Shown: positions 11,518 to 23,527 of the stretch, one piece after another
Numbering within the stretch: position 1 is the first letter of the stretch
Layout: each line of letters begins with the position of its first letter
Assembly (NCBI GenBank): GCA_000827495.1
Contig: KN817678.1
Location: 1 to 64,000, forward strand
Reading direction: 5' to 3'
Origin: Hypholoma sublateritium FD-334 SS-4
Lineage: Eukaryota > Basidiomycota > Agaricomycetes > Agaricales > Strophariaceae
DNA: 64,000 nt
Notes under the pieces: generated by a model
Told to the model about the DNA's origin: nothing
Database searches by the model: none
The model's input: only the letters and a program-made list of their open reading frames with translations
Translations under genes and position numbers: made by a program

Positions 11518-12300
11518 CGAAATTTACAAGGAAATCAACTTGATCACTAAGTACAAGTTGAACGTTGGACAATGCTTCAAAGCAAACACGGCCGGCGCCG
11601 CTACTTAGCGCGCTGAGCTGAGAAGTTCAAACTCAATTCAAACCCAATTCGCACAACTTTCAACGCATCGTCTTGGCATCGTCAACACTTGGTCAAAACG
11701 TCAACATGTACTGGAACTACGCTCGTTCACCACAAATTCATGCTTTTAAAACCTCCTGTTCTTTGAAATGTTAATTGAATTCGCGACAGGCTGTTATTAC
11801 TTACGATTCCAGCCAGCCCCGGTTCAGCCAATGTCATACCACAACTCAGAATCTAACTAAGGCGCCGAACTTGGTATTAACATACGATATGGTAAGTACC
11901 CGGTCCATCTATCTCAGACGGGACTTATCTGAAAAAGTAGCCCTTTAGATACACGTGCATCCGACATCAGCGCTTCAACGCTAGCAAAAATCATGTAGTC
12001 CATCGGTCCTGCTAAATTCTAAGCGGGGATGAATTGAATCTACGACACTGTTGAATTGACCTCATTTCACGACATGTGGCAAGTTGTGGGGCAGACATTA
12101 CGGCTGATTGAGTCATATTGACCGCATGCCACCGCATAATTATCCCCTTCACATGAATGAACACCGGGCTGATACATTCTGACTATAGGTCCTCGCCACG
12201 ATGCCAGATAAGCGAAAATACAGTCCGTGGACAACACCCATCAGCTCAAGATTGCCGTGGTATATCAAGTAATGCAGGGACACGGCCCACGCCTTTCCCA
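11518..12300. other. Intergenic upstream of the P450; nothing recognised
   Basis: No frame over 60 codons with recognisable content. Contains the 3' flank of the F-box-like gene and the upstream region of the P450. Confidence 0.4.
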
Positions 12301-12307
12301 TATAAAA
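12301..12307 (+). promoter_or_regulatory. TATA box of the P450 gene
   Basis: TATAAAA lies 40 nt ahead of the ATG chosen for the P450 (12347). Two upstream in-frame ATGs (12227, 12314) exist, but the box position favours 12347. Confidence 0.5.
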
Positions 12308-12346
12308 TCAACGATGGTACGATATCGAGCCGCAATCACGACCTCC

Positions 12347-14718
12347 ATGAATGTCTCTACAGACGCTGTCGATTTCGCCAGCTCTCTTCCATGGTTATGG
12401 ATGCGGTCCTCTATATATATACGACCTTACTTAACGGTTTCTCTACTGCTCGTTGCTGGTTGGTTCTCCTACATCGTCCTCGGCAAAATTACGACCGCCA
12501 GAGGCGATAAGACTACCAAGCTCAATGGACCAGCAAATCCCAGCTTTCTCTTCGGATTATATCGCAAGATAAGTGAGGCAGAGGATCCTGGCGTGCTTTT
12601 CGAAGACTGGGCGTTGCAATATGGGCCTGCTTTCAGAATTCCAGGAGGATTTGGATCAAGTCGCATAGTGATCTGCGACGCGAGGGCAAACGCCCATTTC
12701 TATTCCAAAGAGACGTTCTGCTATGTACAAACGAAACTTTCCCGTGTCTTTATCGAGAATCTGGTCAGTCGTTGTTCTTAGGGGTGTCAGAAAACAAAAT
12801 TCAATTCCTCACTAGTTCGGACGTGGGCTGCTTTGGGCCGAAGGTGAAAGTCATCGCAGGTAAGGACGATCTGATATATGTATTATGACATCTTCATGCA
12901 ATAAATCTTCTCTTTAGGCAACGGAAAGCGCTTTCGCCAGCATTTAGTAATGCTGCAATTCGAAAGTTGACCCCAGTCTTCTATGACGCAGCGTACAAGG
13001 TGCGCTACTTCAATTTTATACTCAGACTCACCAGTGTCCAACGCATCTTGGAAGACAAAAGCAAACTGGGACTCAATTCTCGATACAGGCTCTGGGGAGG
13101 CTGTCATCGATGTTCAAGTGTGGTACGTTTTGCTTTGGTGTTTCACGGTTCGCCACTGAAGCAAGTTCCTAGGATGAACCGCATCGCGTGAGATGCTGTC
13201 TCCTTGGCCGATATATCTTGTTGAATTTTTTTCTCAGCCTTGACGCCGTTGGCATAGCGGGATTTGGGCACGATTTCCACGCGCTCGACGGCAAGGAGAA
13301 CCACGTTGTCGATATATTTGAGTCCTTCGCAAGCGGGGACACAAATCTTATTTCGCGTTTCGTATTTTTCATGGGACCTGTTTTTCCGATCTTGCAGAAG
13401 CTCCCGACAAAGGAGAACCTGATAATTAAGCGCCTTAAGGCCACAATGAAGGGCATCGCAAAAGAGCTACTGGAACGAAACCGAGAAGGCGGTGTGGGAG
13501 GAGAGAAGGGAATCGGCGAGGAAAAGAGCATCATTGGACTATTAAGTAGGTGCATTCTGTCGTGAAGCTCTTGAACGCTGACACCGGAACCTCTCAGTTA
13601 AAGCTGAAACGAGTACATCGTCTCTGGTGATGTCTCCAGAGGAAATTTTGGCCCAAGTAAATTTACATTGTCACTTCTCCTCATTTTGCAATCAATAACT
13701 TGTGAACTCTAGATGGTACGTCGACTATACTTCGGAAGGTTGGAAAATTCCACTGAAATTACCCTTCAAGAATGTTTTACTATTGGCTGGTGAGTACTTG
13801 CGTCGAATGAGAGAAGCAGAGACCTAAAATTTACTGCATGTAGGCTACGAAACGACATCCAGTAAGTCGGGCATACGTCAACGTTTTGTTTCTGGCTGAA
13901 CACTCCCTTTCTCAGTTAGTCTTACTGTCAGTGCCTGCTCCCCTCTTTTCTATCTTTATTGAAAGCGCTGTAGTGGGCGCTCATTGAACTTTGCAGAAAA
14001 CCCGAGAAACAACAGAGACTTCGTGAAGAATTATCGCATTTCGTGGGGGCCGATCCGAGTTTCGACCAACTTTCATCTGGCCTCCCCTACCTCGATGCAG
14101 TTACCCAGGAAGTGCTGCGACTCCATCCCCCGGTCCACGAAACTACTCGAGTGGTATAATATATGTCGAACATATGGCACGACCGAATTACTGAGGGTAG
14201 TTTCTTTCGTAGGCAACGCAAGATGATATCATACCTTTCACTGTTCCTATAACCACAGCATCTGGTGACCAGACGAACAGCCTCGTCATCAGCGAAGGTA
14301 CAGTCGTCACATCCCCTATTCGATATATGAACCGCGCCGAGGTGTTCTGGGGTGCCAACGCCAAAGAGTTTGATCCTGAGCGCTGGTTGGAAGGGGGTGA
14401 CTACTCTAAGGCGAAGGAAATTCAAGGCCATCGCCACACACTGACGTTTTCTGATGGCCCACGGACATGTCTTGGGAAGAGCTTCGCGCTTACAGAATTC
14501 AAGGTACGTCTGAGCAAGGAATTTAGAACATGTAATCGCTGATTGACAATGGGCCTGGAATGTAGTCCGTCCTTTCCGTCTTGATACGCAATTACTCTTT
14601 CGATCTCCCGGAAGGTCCGAATACGAAGATAGAGAAGCACCCTTCTATTTTACCTCGCCCCAAGGTATCGGGTGAGGTTGGAGCGAAGGCGCCAATGAAA
14701 GTTAGGCGCGTAGAGTAA
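12347..14718 (+). CDS. Membrane-anchored cytochrome P450 monooxygenase, 14 exons
   Basis: Exons read by hand, all phases closing: 12347-12763, 12816-12859, 12918-12999, 13055-13122, 13173-13187, 13238-13545, 13598-13656, 13713-13715, 13771-13789, 13844-13861, 13916-13926, 13974-14153, 14213-14503, 14566-14718; 555 codons before the stop, near the usual P450 length. A hydrophobic anchor (about residues 25-50) is followed by a Pro/Gly-rich hinge, helix C (WAEGESHRRQRK), helix I (LLLAGYETTS), the ExxR motif in TQEVLRLHPP, PERWLE, and the heme-binding loop FSDGPRTCLGKSFA with its axial Cys. All hallmark residues are present, so an active heme enzyme on the ER membrane is likely. Substrate unknown. 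The helix-I region is split over exons of 3, 19, 18 and 11 nt. It is convergent with DUF6534 protein A, 104 nt apart. Confidence 0.9.
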
Positions 14719-14822
14719 ATCGTGTGCTGATGTGTCATCTTGGGATGAGTATTGCTACATTTGTTTGACAGTTCGATTACAAAAATACCGTTCGTTTAGC
14801 TATGGAGAAAGCCAGGGCATAC

Positions 14823-16520
14823 TTACAAATTGTGCATCTGTGCCATGTGCCAGAGAAGGTTCAAGCTACGCCTCTGAAGGTCGTGTCTACAAAAATAGAT
14901 TCTCGTGAATCACTTCATGGCGTTGGGTCCATATTGCTTACCTTGTCCCATTCAGGTTCTTCGCAGCAATGATCTGCAAGTACCCCTCGAAACGAAATCT
15001 ATATAACGATGTGTCAGAAATCTTCCAAGTCATGAAACTATACACTTACCGATATTGGTGCTTGAAATTGGATCGCTGTGAAATTTTTTGGGGCGTTATT
15101 TTGTACCTGCTGCAGTGGGCGTGCATTCAAGCTGTTATGGAAGCAAACGAAGTCATTATTTACCAAATCAGACTTTCGTACTTTTTTTTTACTAAAAGCA
15201 CCTACGATGCGAGTAAAGAATTGGAATACACTACCACGGTGAAAGTGAGTAAGGCCGGATAATACCTCAAATTGAAATTGACAAAGCTCACCTTTCGCAA
15301 GGATTATATACAGTCCAAACCAGACCACTAAAATAATAAGAACCTGAACATTTAACTTTACCTAGGAAACCTACTGTTCTTTATAGCTTGGAACTAGTAG
15401 AAAGGACAATTGTGATTCCACAGCATATAGATGAGAGGGCAACTACATACACATATTATGACAGACACCGATGTCAAGCTAGATCGGCGACTAGTTGAAG
15501 GTATTGCTTCAGGATCTGAACGAGGGGGGGCTACACACCTCGTTATCAATCCTGTTTCTTCAATGATTAATAAAGGGTCAACATCGCATAGAACGGATTC
15601 ATGATATTCAGTTAACTTACGCAGCGTCCATCGAATGAGGCGGTTAATTATATTTGCGGTCCTATTTGTCATTAAAATGAGATAATAGTCCTTGCAGAAT
15701 AGCTGAGGTGCTCACGATTCTTTGTTTGTAGGGGACGATAACTTGACGAGGTAATAGGTCATACACATTGCAATGAATACGTCTGCAGCACCGCCGATTG
15801 CTAGAGCCGATGTTACAAGCCAGCTGAACCTAACGACTAAGCTGATCCCGTTTGGACGGTTGGGGACGTCCAGGTATGTTTCAACCGCTATGACTGCACC
15901 TCCAAAAAAGCGAAGAAACACCAACGCAAGAGACACGAAGCTGATCCAAATTCTCTTTGACGATAGCCTGTAGATACGGTAAACGAAATAGCACTAAATA
16001 TAAGTAGACCGATCAGAGGACGGGTTAAAATAACAGTGAACACAGGACCAAAGATATTTGTATACGTACTTGGACCAGAAGAGTGATCAAAATCTCGGCC
16101 ACAGCATTGGTGGCAATTGAATATGAATTAGCCTCAGGTTCTTGCCAATTTGTTACCGTATTTTGGTAGATTGCAATGGGTGTGGTAAATGAATGACATG
16201 TCTCCAATAATCTGTCCACGGAAAATCAGAGGTCGGAAACAAAACGACACCTTCAGCAAGATAGCAACATGAAAGATACATACAAAATCACAGAGACCTA
16301 GGAATCAACTGTCAATTTACTGGATAAGCAAGGTTTATAAACAAAATACCAATAATTTCAGAGAAAATCGGTCATCCTGCCTCCGACTGAAATATGAATA
16401 CCCTTGTGATAGGGAAACACCATAGAGGACGAGACCGATAAATGTCGATACCTCCAAGGCGCCTAGCACCCCATTTGACCGAATTACAAACGACGAGGGA
16501 TTGATTGTAGTGAGCACCAT
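14823..16520 (-). CDS. DUF6534 multi-span membrane protein A
   Basis: Thirteen exons close in phase and give 320 codons: 16520-16350, 16297-16284, 16211-16070, 15993-15716, 15661-15621, 15557-15539, 15490-15451, 15393-15375, 15327-15292, 15230-15206, 15131-15050, 14973-14942, 14886-14823. The protein has about seven hydrophobic segments. Family signatures are LGALEVSTFIGLVLYG, TCHSFTTP, AEILITLLVQ, GAADVFIAMCMTYYL, NIINRLIRWTL, MVWFGLYIILAK and VYSNSLLASLNARP. DUF6534 is a large Agaricomycete-specific membrane family without known function. The ATG at 16520 aligns with the start of paralogue B at 23528, and the two genes share exon lengths (14, 142, 278, 41, 19, 19, 36, 25 nt). The last two exons are less certain. 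It ends 104 nt from the P450 stop, in convergent orientation. Confidence 0.85.
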
Positions 16521-17735
16521 CGAAGATTGGCTCTCGGGGCCTCAGGCCTTCAGGTTTCGAAGCCGCACGGTTGGCTGAGCAAAAAAAGGAGGCCCAACTT
16601 CAAGTTGGAGACCGATTGCACTCCTGAGCGCCGAGAAGAGGAAGGAAAGCTGAATTAGATAGAAGAAACCAGTAGCGTATACCCAAGCGTCCTGAACACA
16701 CGCCTGTATTTAAACCTCCATGCACACATGAGAAACAAGGCAAATCGATCAGAAAGCATGTCAACGAGTGCCATAGTGTGGTCATAGTGTTACTATGATT
16801 AGACGATGACATGTTCGGCGATGCACCAAAATTGCACCAAAACGCCCTAGGTGGTTATGATCAGGCACCTAGTTAGTAGTTACCAGACGAACGAGAGAGC
16901 TTCAGGAAACCCAGCTTGAGAAGGACGGCTATCCCATACTGTCGTTGAATATTGAATATTGTAGTTGGCAAGTTCGTAGGAGAATCTAAGGAGATGGCCC
17001 TCCCAGACATATTGTCATCCAAGATTGACAGATGCCGAATCCGCGAAAAATCAGTTGGCGGCCGTCCGGGTGGAAGAGTTCGTTGCCATTAGCCTAATAC
17101 ATGATTGATTCGTATATCTCACAAGTCACAACATGTTTCCACCGCCTGTGGCGCCCAGCGTCGGCATGTCGTCAGATTCAGACGCTAAATGGTAAACCGG
17201 CTGTTGGCAGTGTCGAGCTTGAATTTGAGGCTCAGGGCAGTGGGTTCAGGCCTGAAATCCGCAGCCACTTTTCTTCGACACGGAGGTGCAGCGCTCAGCA
17301 GTAGTGCGGTCGGTAAACAGGCAAAAAGATCTGAGAAAGTCGAATGTTTCGTAGATGAATGCGGATTTATGCAGAAAATTGTTTGAGCGCTCCCCAATTC
17401 GCATTTTGACACTCCGCGGTGGCTCCGGTAAGTACAAATAACTAATACAGCGCACAAACTTAGCACGAACACTGCGCGCTGACTTACGACATCCTGAGCT
17501 CGTTCAATCTTCGTTTTCGACCAGCATAGGTACGCCATATAATTAGAAAATGCAAGATAGTGCGTAGTTCCTGCGAGTGTATAGATGTAGTATAGAATAT
17601 CGGGCTGCATGTGCGATAGATATAAAGAATACATATCACGCTGATCCCGGGCCGCGCGAATTCTGTTGTCACCTCAAGCTAAGTATCCCTCCTTCAGGAG
17701 ACTATCGAATAGACTGATTGAAAGACAAAGGTGAT
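16521..17735. other. Intergenic; no gene supported
   Basis: Holds the upstream region of DUF6534 A (a TTTAAATA-like box near 16705-16712) and short frames on both strands. A minus-strand frame at 17185-17634 contains a few hydrophobic stretches, but I could not connect it by introns to anything recognisable, so no gene is called. Confidence 0.35.
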
Positions 17736-18892
17736 TTATGCGCGTTGAGTCAACGCCGATATCGCCGCTTGGACAACACCATCTTGCTGCGAATCGCAGG
17801 AGTTGTCATGAAGATTCCACGATCCGTATACACCCCAACGTCCCTGAACAAACACATTACGCAATGAGATGGGTTATATTGAGGCTGTTGTAAGATGGAC
17901 ATGGTTACTTACCTGGTTAAAACATTCCGCGGGCGTCGAATAGTACTGCCCGTCGATGTCGGCTGGAGTTGTGACGCACATAAACTGCCAGTCATCTCCT
18001 TTGCGAAGGTTTTCAAGTCGAGCCGCAATACGCTTTTGCTCGACTTTGAGAACGTGCAGATTGACTGTGAATATGACACGTACTCTGGCAGGTGCAGTTC
18101 CATCCAGGCATCCCTACGACATATCAAGATCATCCGATGAGAAACGGAGATATTCACCAAAAGCTAAGTACGTCGAAAGAGGATTTGCAGACATACCAAG
18201 TCAGTAAATTCCCCCCACCGCGTCTCGCAGTCCGGCTCATTGAAATCCACGATCCAGTACCCCCAAACGCCTCGATTAAACCCCTTGAAAATAATGAGCG
18301 GGTAAGTAGCTTATTTTTGAAAAAGTGACCGACAACGCACAAGGTCTTGACAAAAGTCCGTGTAGAGAAGTTCGCCGTGAATAGCGACCGGGGTGTCTTT
18401 ACACGCTTTTATCATATCTGTCCCCGCCAGCCCATCTGATAGTCGTGCCGTATATTGCCGTGTCGCGTACCTGAGGCAGTGCTCGCCCCTTTTCAGACCT
18501 TCCCATGATGGCTCGAAGATTGATGTAAGAGTATGGTTAGTTCTGCGTCTGAACATCCCTGAGAATGAGAGCCATCGCTCCGGTAGGAAGGCTGCGAGAG
18601 TCGATACACGTGTCTCGTCCTCCACACTCGCCAATAACGCGAGGAATAAGATGATACACACTGCCACAGCAAGGAAGATCTTCTGATTTACGGATGGAAC
18701 GCTGTGTTGCCGGTGTTGAGAGGATTTATGTCTTGCTAGCAGGACTTCCTGCTCAGATCGGACATAGTATCTGCAGGCTACACATCAGAAGGTAGATATC
18801 TGAAGCGTGAAGGAGGTCATCAGCACACTGGTAGAGCCTCCATGACGTATTAACGGTGTCAAAAGAATGTCGATCTGCAAATCCCGGCGTCT
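17736..18892 (-). CDS. Type II membrane or secreted protein with a repeated G-W-G-W/Cys motif (5' exon not found)
   Basis: Exons 18892-18847, 18770-18341, 18283-18197, 18113-17913 and 17843-17736 join in phase; the stop is at 17738-17736. No ATG lies in the first exon listed, so at least one short 5' exon is missing. A polar N-terminal tail (SEQEVLLARHKSSQHRQ) precedes one hydrophobic segment (IFLAVAVCIILFLALLASV), so the rest is probably lumenal or extracellular. That part has two related Cys/Trp units: CQDLGFNRGVWGYWIVDF...C and CFNQGRWGVYGSWNLHD..C, and further Cys residues that may form disulfides. I recognise the unit as common in uncharacterised Agaricomycete proteins but know no function for it. 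The alternative is that the hydrophobic stretch is a late signal peptide. Confidence 0.7.
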
Positions 18893-20236
18893 CTGAGTTG
18901 GAGAGCGAATAGCAAAAAGGGAGGGGCTTGCGGAGCACCCTATGGTGGCAAACTTGAGGGATTTAAAGCAGATTAGGAGTGAGGCGCTAGTGGGGGTATC
19001 AGAAGAGGCCAAAGAAGGACGTCCACAAAGGTTAAATCCGTTTCTCGCTTTAGAAGGACCCAGCAGCACTGGTACAGATGACATTTCGAGGCCTCTTGGC
19101 GGCTGCAGGAAGACAGTACTTTGCTTCATTTGCTTCTGACTGCCCATGCCAGAAAGAACGATCGGTACATGCTTGACCCAGAGGAAATGATCCATGGATG
19201 GCAGCCGTGTGGAATGTTCCGAGGTGTTTTTGCCATTGCCCAATAAGTTTATCAACCTCCTGCTCTTGCCACCGTACAAGGATAGTAACGACAGAGCACC
19301 TGTCATATTTTATTCCTTGAGGAGTTCTAGAGACCGTTTAGCCACAGTCATGAGAGAGCTCTAAGATAATATCTGGATGTTGCATGGTCAAATTGCGCGG
19401 CAAGGTGACTCCTACACGCACGCTTTTAATGTTTGAACCGTTGGCCAGAGCCGGCTGCGCGCGAAGTCGGTGACTGCCAGGTGGCTGCGACTGGCGAGGC
19501 CCATCCGGAGGAGATAGAAATGTTTTGGAAATGGCAGCCGATCCTGGGTTATGGTCCATGGATTGACGATTTAGACGTGGTGAGGTCCCGGGAAGATTGT
19601 AGTTTCGTCAGAATTAGGGCGGAAGCCGACCTGTATAGGAGGATAGCATCCGTCGCTATTCAGCATTGCTCATATAGAGAACGGCCACCGGTCTACGTCA
19701 GAATTAGCTGACGACAAGTTTGGTTTTGATGACACAGAAAAACGGCCGATGCTGCCGAGGGCTGCCGAAAACGGGTGAGCTCATAGTAGCATAAGTAAAA
19801 CCACTACGTGAAACTTAAACGCGAATTTGGATTTTGCATGTAAGCGTAACCCAATTTTTTCGCCGCCAGTTCACATCATACGGTATGATATTGGCGTCAC
19901 CCAACTTACACCGTCCTGGAGCAATCTTCATGCATTTAACACAGCTGCGGTGAATTAAGGCCTCAACATACTCCCGGAAACCATTTCGTGAGACGTGTTT
20001 TCCTGGGGCACTTCATCAGAATGGCGCACAGTTGTTAGCACGTCGGTTGATAATTTATTCGAACGTTTATCACCCGAATTACAGACGTAAAGTATTGGCA
20101 GGCGCCACAGGCGGCTTTTAGATATGGAATCCTCGTCGAGGCATTATCGCGTCAAATTTGCGTATACTATCGGAAAGTATCAGAACGTACGGATGAGATG
20201 AAAATAATGTGATCTGATCACCGAGCTTGAGTCCTA
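18893..20236. other. Intergenic; possible missing 5' exon of the upstream gene, otherwise nothing
   Basis: A minus-strand frame at 18785-19306 starts with a true ATG but has no recognised motif. It overlaps the place where the first exon of the 17736-18892 gene must lie, possibly in another frame. 19338-20236 has only short frames and AT-rich sequence. Confidence 0.35.
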
Positions 20237-22135
20237 TCACTTCAATTTTGGTGCAATCTTGCGATTGACATGGCTCACGAAGCTCTCAAACAGCGCCCTC
20301 TCCTTGCCATATATCCACTGGAACTCGACACTGCAGGTCGACGTGGCCGCAGTGGGAGACCCGGCGTCCGTCTCCTGAATGATTACCCGAGCGCTGCACG
20401 TCAGAGACGGATTCGTCTTCCCCGCTGAGGCTACCGTGTTACCCGTATGGCTGTCTGGCTGCAGTTGCATCTCCGCCCGAGGGCGCCGACTCCTGCGTGC
20501 ACTCCTCGACCACGTATTCGCCTGTGCTTCGATGAAAAAGGATGGGTGATGGGAGCCTGCGCGCGGAGCTACCTCTGTCGCCAAGACCCCATCAGCCTCG
20601 ATGGTCCGGAGCGTCTCAGCGAGAGCTTCATAGAGGCGAGCGGGCATACATCCGGGGAACGGCTGCGTCAAAGTGTTCCGCGGAGGTAGCACGGGGTAAA
20701 GCGCATGGCTTGGCGGGATGGAAGAAATACGTGCGATCGACTGGGGCGAGCATGAGCGGAAGATCGACAAGATGATGAATGAAAGGACGTACGTCAGGGA
20801 GATGTGTGTCGGAGAAGGACCAAGCGACCGCCCATCGGCGGGTCTGGCCTTGCACGAACTCGGTTATGGCGTAGTTGGTGATCTGTGCTCATGTTTAGAA
20901 AGTGTTCAGGCCAGGGGGTCGGGACGCACCGTGCGCTTGCGGAGCAACTCTATGATGGCGAGGACGGATGACATCTTGCCAAGCATCGACGTGTACCATC
21001 TGCTGATCCGTCAGTTTACTAAAATGAACAAAGGAGTTCCGATTACGCACTTGCATTGGGTCAAGAACTGCTCGCTCTCTTCTACCATACGACCCACAAA
21101 ACCCGCCTCGCCCCCATCTGGATATATCATCTCGATATCGGCACCGGTGCATATCTACAACTGTCAGGAGAGAATGCTGTGTCGCCTGATTTCGCTGCTT
21201 ACTGCATTCGGAGGAAGCTCCTTCTCTTTCGCGAGATCGGCTACTTCCTGCGCGCTTCCGTAGAATGGGGGATTGCACATCGAAAATTCGAATCGAACAT
21301 TATCTTCGAGTGGAAAGAGAATACGGCCGCTTGCCGAGGCTTTGCTCAGAGTGATTTGAGACTGCATATCATTGCCAGATATATTTTTCTGAGCAAAGCT
21401 ATGCGATTCCTCGTCGATTTCTGTGAATTAGTTCATGAAGATTTGCATTTGGTATAACATTGGTGTACTCTTTTACCGCACCTGTCGCAACCATTTTCCA
21501 TCCAGGTTCCGTTTTGCATATAAGGAACGGATATATGGCAGACGCTCCGGTTCCGCTGTGGTAAATGGTTGTGAGATTTAATAGATAAATGAAGACCACA
21601 AAAATCAGAGACTTGCATATCAATGCCGCGTACGGCTTGCGGATGTGATTTCAGCACCGAGCTGTGAGCATGTACAATGTCTTGGATCCATAGCACATAG
21701 TTAAGCCTTTCGTATTGATTAGGAAGTGAAAAGGTAAAGCATGGATTGAAACGACCTGCGTACCTATTTGGGATCTAGAACGCGTCATTTCACAATGAAC
21801 GCGCTGTCGGTTGCTGTCTACTTACGGGTGGACATAGACGATTGAGAGGAATATGTAGTGTGATGCCGAAGTCTCGAAACATTATGGCTTCCGTCAGCCG
21901 TCTATCCTGGATTGCAACAGCCCATGTTAACATTCAGGGTTTAAATTGCAAAACAATGACGAACCGTTGTGCCTCTGCATCCTTGAAATCTATGCGCGAG
22001 TCCGTTACACTGAAGGGTATTCAATGAACATTGCCGTCTCATTTCTAACACCACTCACTACGGACGCAGAGGTTCATAAGATTCTGCCAACGCAATGAAA
22101 TCAGGAACGTTCCGGTATCGATTTCGAGGGTGCAT
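20237..22135 (-). CDS. METTL16-like RNA N6-adenosine methyltransferase
   Basis: Eleven exons close in phase and give 452 codons: 22135-22059, 22009-21965, 21901-21826, 21774-21764, 21706-21617, 21555-21482, 21420-21203, 21154-21051, 20999-20930, 20882-20793, 20740-20237. Start [20 protein letters not shown] is the typical METTL16 opening. Then come [18 protein letters not shown], the SAM-binding loop [13 protein letters not shown], the catalytic NPPF motif in [14 protein letters not shown], and [14 protein letters not shown] followed by [14 protein letters not shown]16 methylates the U6 snRNA ACAGA box and, in animals, hairpins in SAM-synthetase mRNA; U6 is the likelier target in a fungus (inference). 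The C-terminal part is family-variable. The intron between exons 5 and 6 (21616-21556) has a GCAAGT donor, a GC..AG intron. Gene identification is firm. Confidence 0.92.
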
Positions 22136-23527
22136 CCAGTATGGTTCCTGCTCTTCTGGCTTGTGGAGATTTATACAGAATCGTACCCGTACCTTCTGTG
22201 GAAACTAAAGATTCAAATGAGGGTGCATGCAGGAGAGCGGAATGAAGTGGTTCAAACAGACCAACTTGATGGAACAGAGCAAGTTTTAGTAACGAGTGCA
22301 CATGCTAATGACGCAGTTTGCTTATTTGGCATCGATATGCGTATCAAATATTCGGCATTTTACGGCAAACCAACGGCAAACAGAACGTTGACAGACTCAA
22401 CAAACAGAACGCGGGTTTCCTTCAAAGTTTTTCTCGGTTTGGACGACTCAGCCTTCTGTTTCACCTTTTCGATTCTGGACTCTCTATTTCTTGACGACGA
22501 TCTCGTTACTCCTTTCGAAACTTGCGGCGCCACATCATTAGTAGTAGTACCTCTCGAGTCTCTACTATCTCCGAGTCCTCAACTTCAACGTTCAACCGCA
22601 ACCTCAACGCTCAGCGCTTAACGCTCGATAATCAACTGAAGTCAGTCTAGGGTCCAGTCGGGTCTTTCGGGGAAATTGGAAGACATACAGAACTTGTCGA
22701 GAGTTCGAAGACTACATATCTGCCCATCAGCTCCGAGTCTGTCTCGCGACACGGGTTAACCAAAATTGCATCTGAACCCCCTTCAATCATCTGGCTGACA
22801 GCCTCCAGCCCGACCTCGGGCTAATTCTGTCTCAAATGATTCGCATCGCCGACGACTGGTGAGTGTATTATTGATTTTCCAACTTGAACATTTGTTTTTT
22901 CGTTGACACTTTCTGTGTGGTACAAGAGTATAAGGTAAACATGAGACGTTGGTCGCTGGCGAAGCCGAAATGACATACCGGTGGCCAATTTACTCTAGAG
23001 ATATGAATGCATCGCCGAGAACATTTCCTGGCCGTGGGTGCTCCGCCCTTGATCTATTCCAGACTATCGAGGTTAGCATTCCATCACTGATTTTATCAAT
23101 ACCGATGGAAGAACCTATGTTTCTTTACCCACATTCCGTATCTTTGTCTCAAGGTAAGGCTGGCCTCACACACTAGCAAGGATGAACGCATCGTTGGCGC
23201 ACCGAAACGGAATTAATCTCTCCTCTGCTTCTTCTCCAGAATACGAAGGATCTTCGAATGCATACGCATACTGATTCGGGGATTATCTTAAGACGCTGCT
23301 GATTCATGACATCGCGCCATCTCCGCAGCATCTTTGAGTCTATTTTCGATAAGGGGCGCGAATCTTCACAGCCTGAACAAGGTTATAACCGGGGACTCAC
23401 TGTCTATGCTTGGGTCGTCTTGACCTTTTCTTCTGTTCTTCGAGCAACTATTGAGACTGGAGAGTTTTCTACAGTCTTTTTTTCTCTACTAGCTGGCTAG
23501 GCTTTCTTTTTTGACCGCTGGACGAAC
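22136..23527. other. Divergent intergenic region between METTL16-like and DUF6534 B
   Basis: Contains both upstream regions. A plus-strand frame (22130-22621) is open by chance alongside other frames and shows no domain. Nothing else recognised. Confidence 0.4.

Noticed and set aside
12227..12346. Upstream ATGs (12227, 12314) as P450 start
   Set aside because: A TATA box at 12301-12307 places transcription start after them, and the product from 12347 has the expected short N-terminus before the membrane anchor.
13716..13770. Reading the stretch after the 3-nt exon as coding
   Set aside because: It would continue in frame for a while but destroys the LLLAGYETTS motif; the intron reading restores it.
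18785..19306. 173-codon minus frame as a separate gene
   Set aside because: The true coding path of the neighbouring gene uses another frame through 18847-18892, so this frame is partly a shadow. No motif found.
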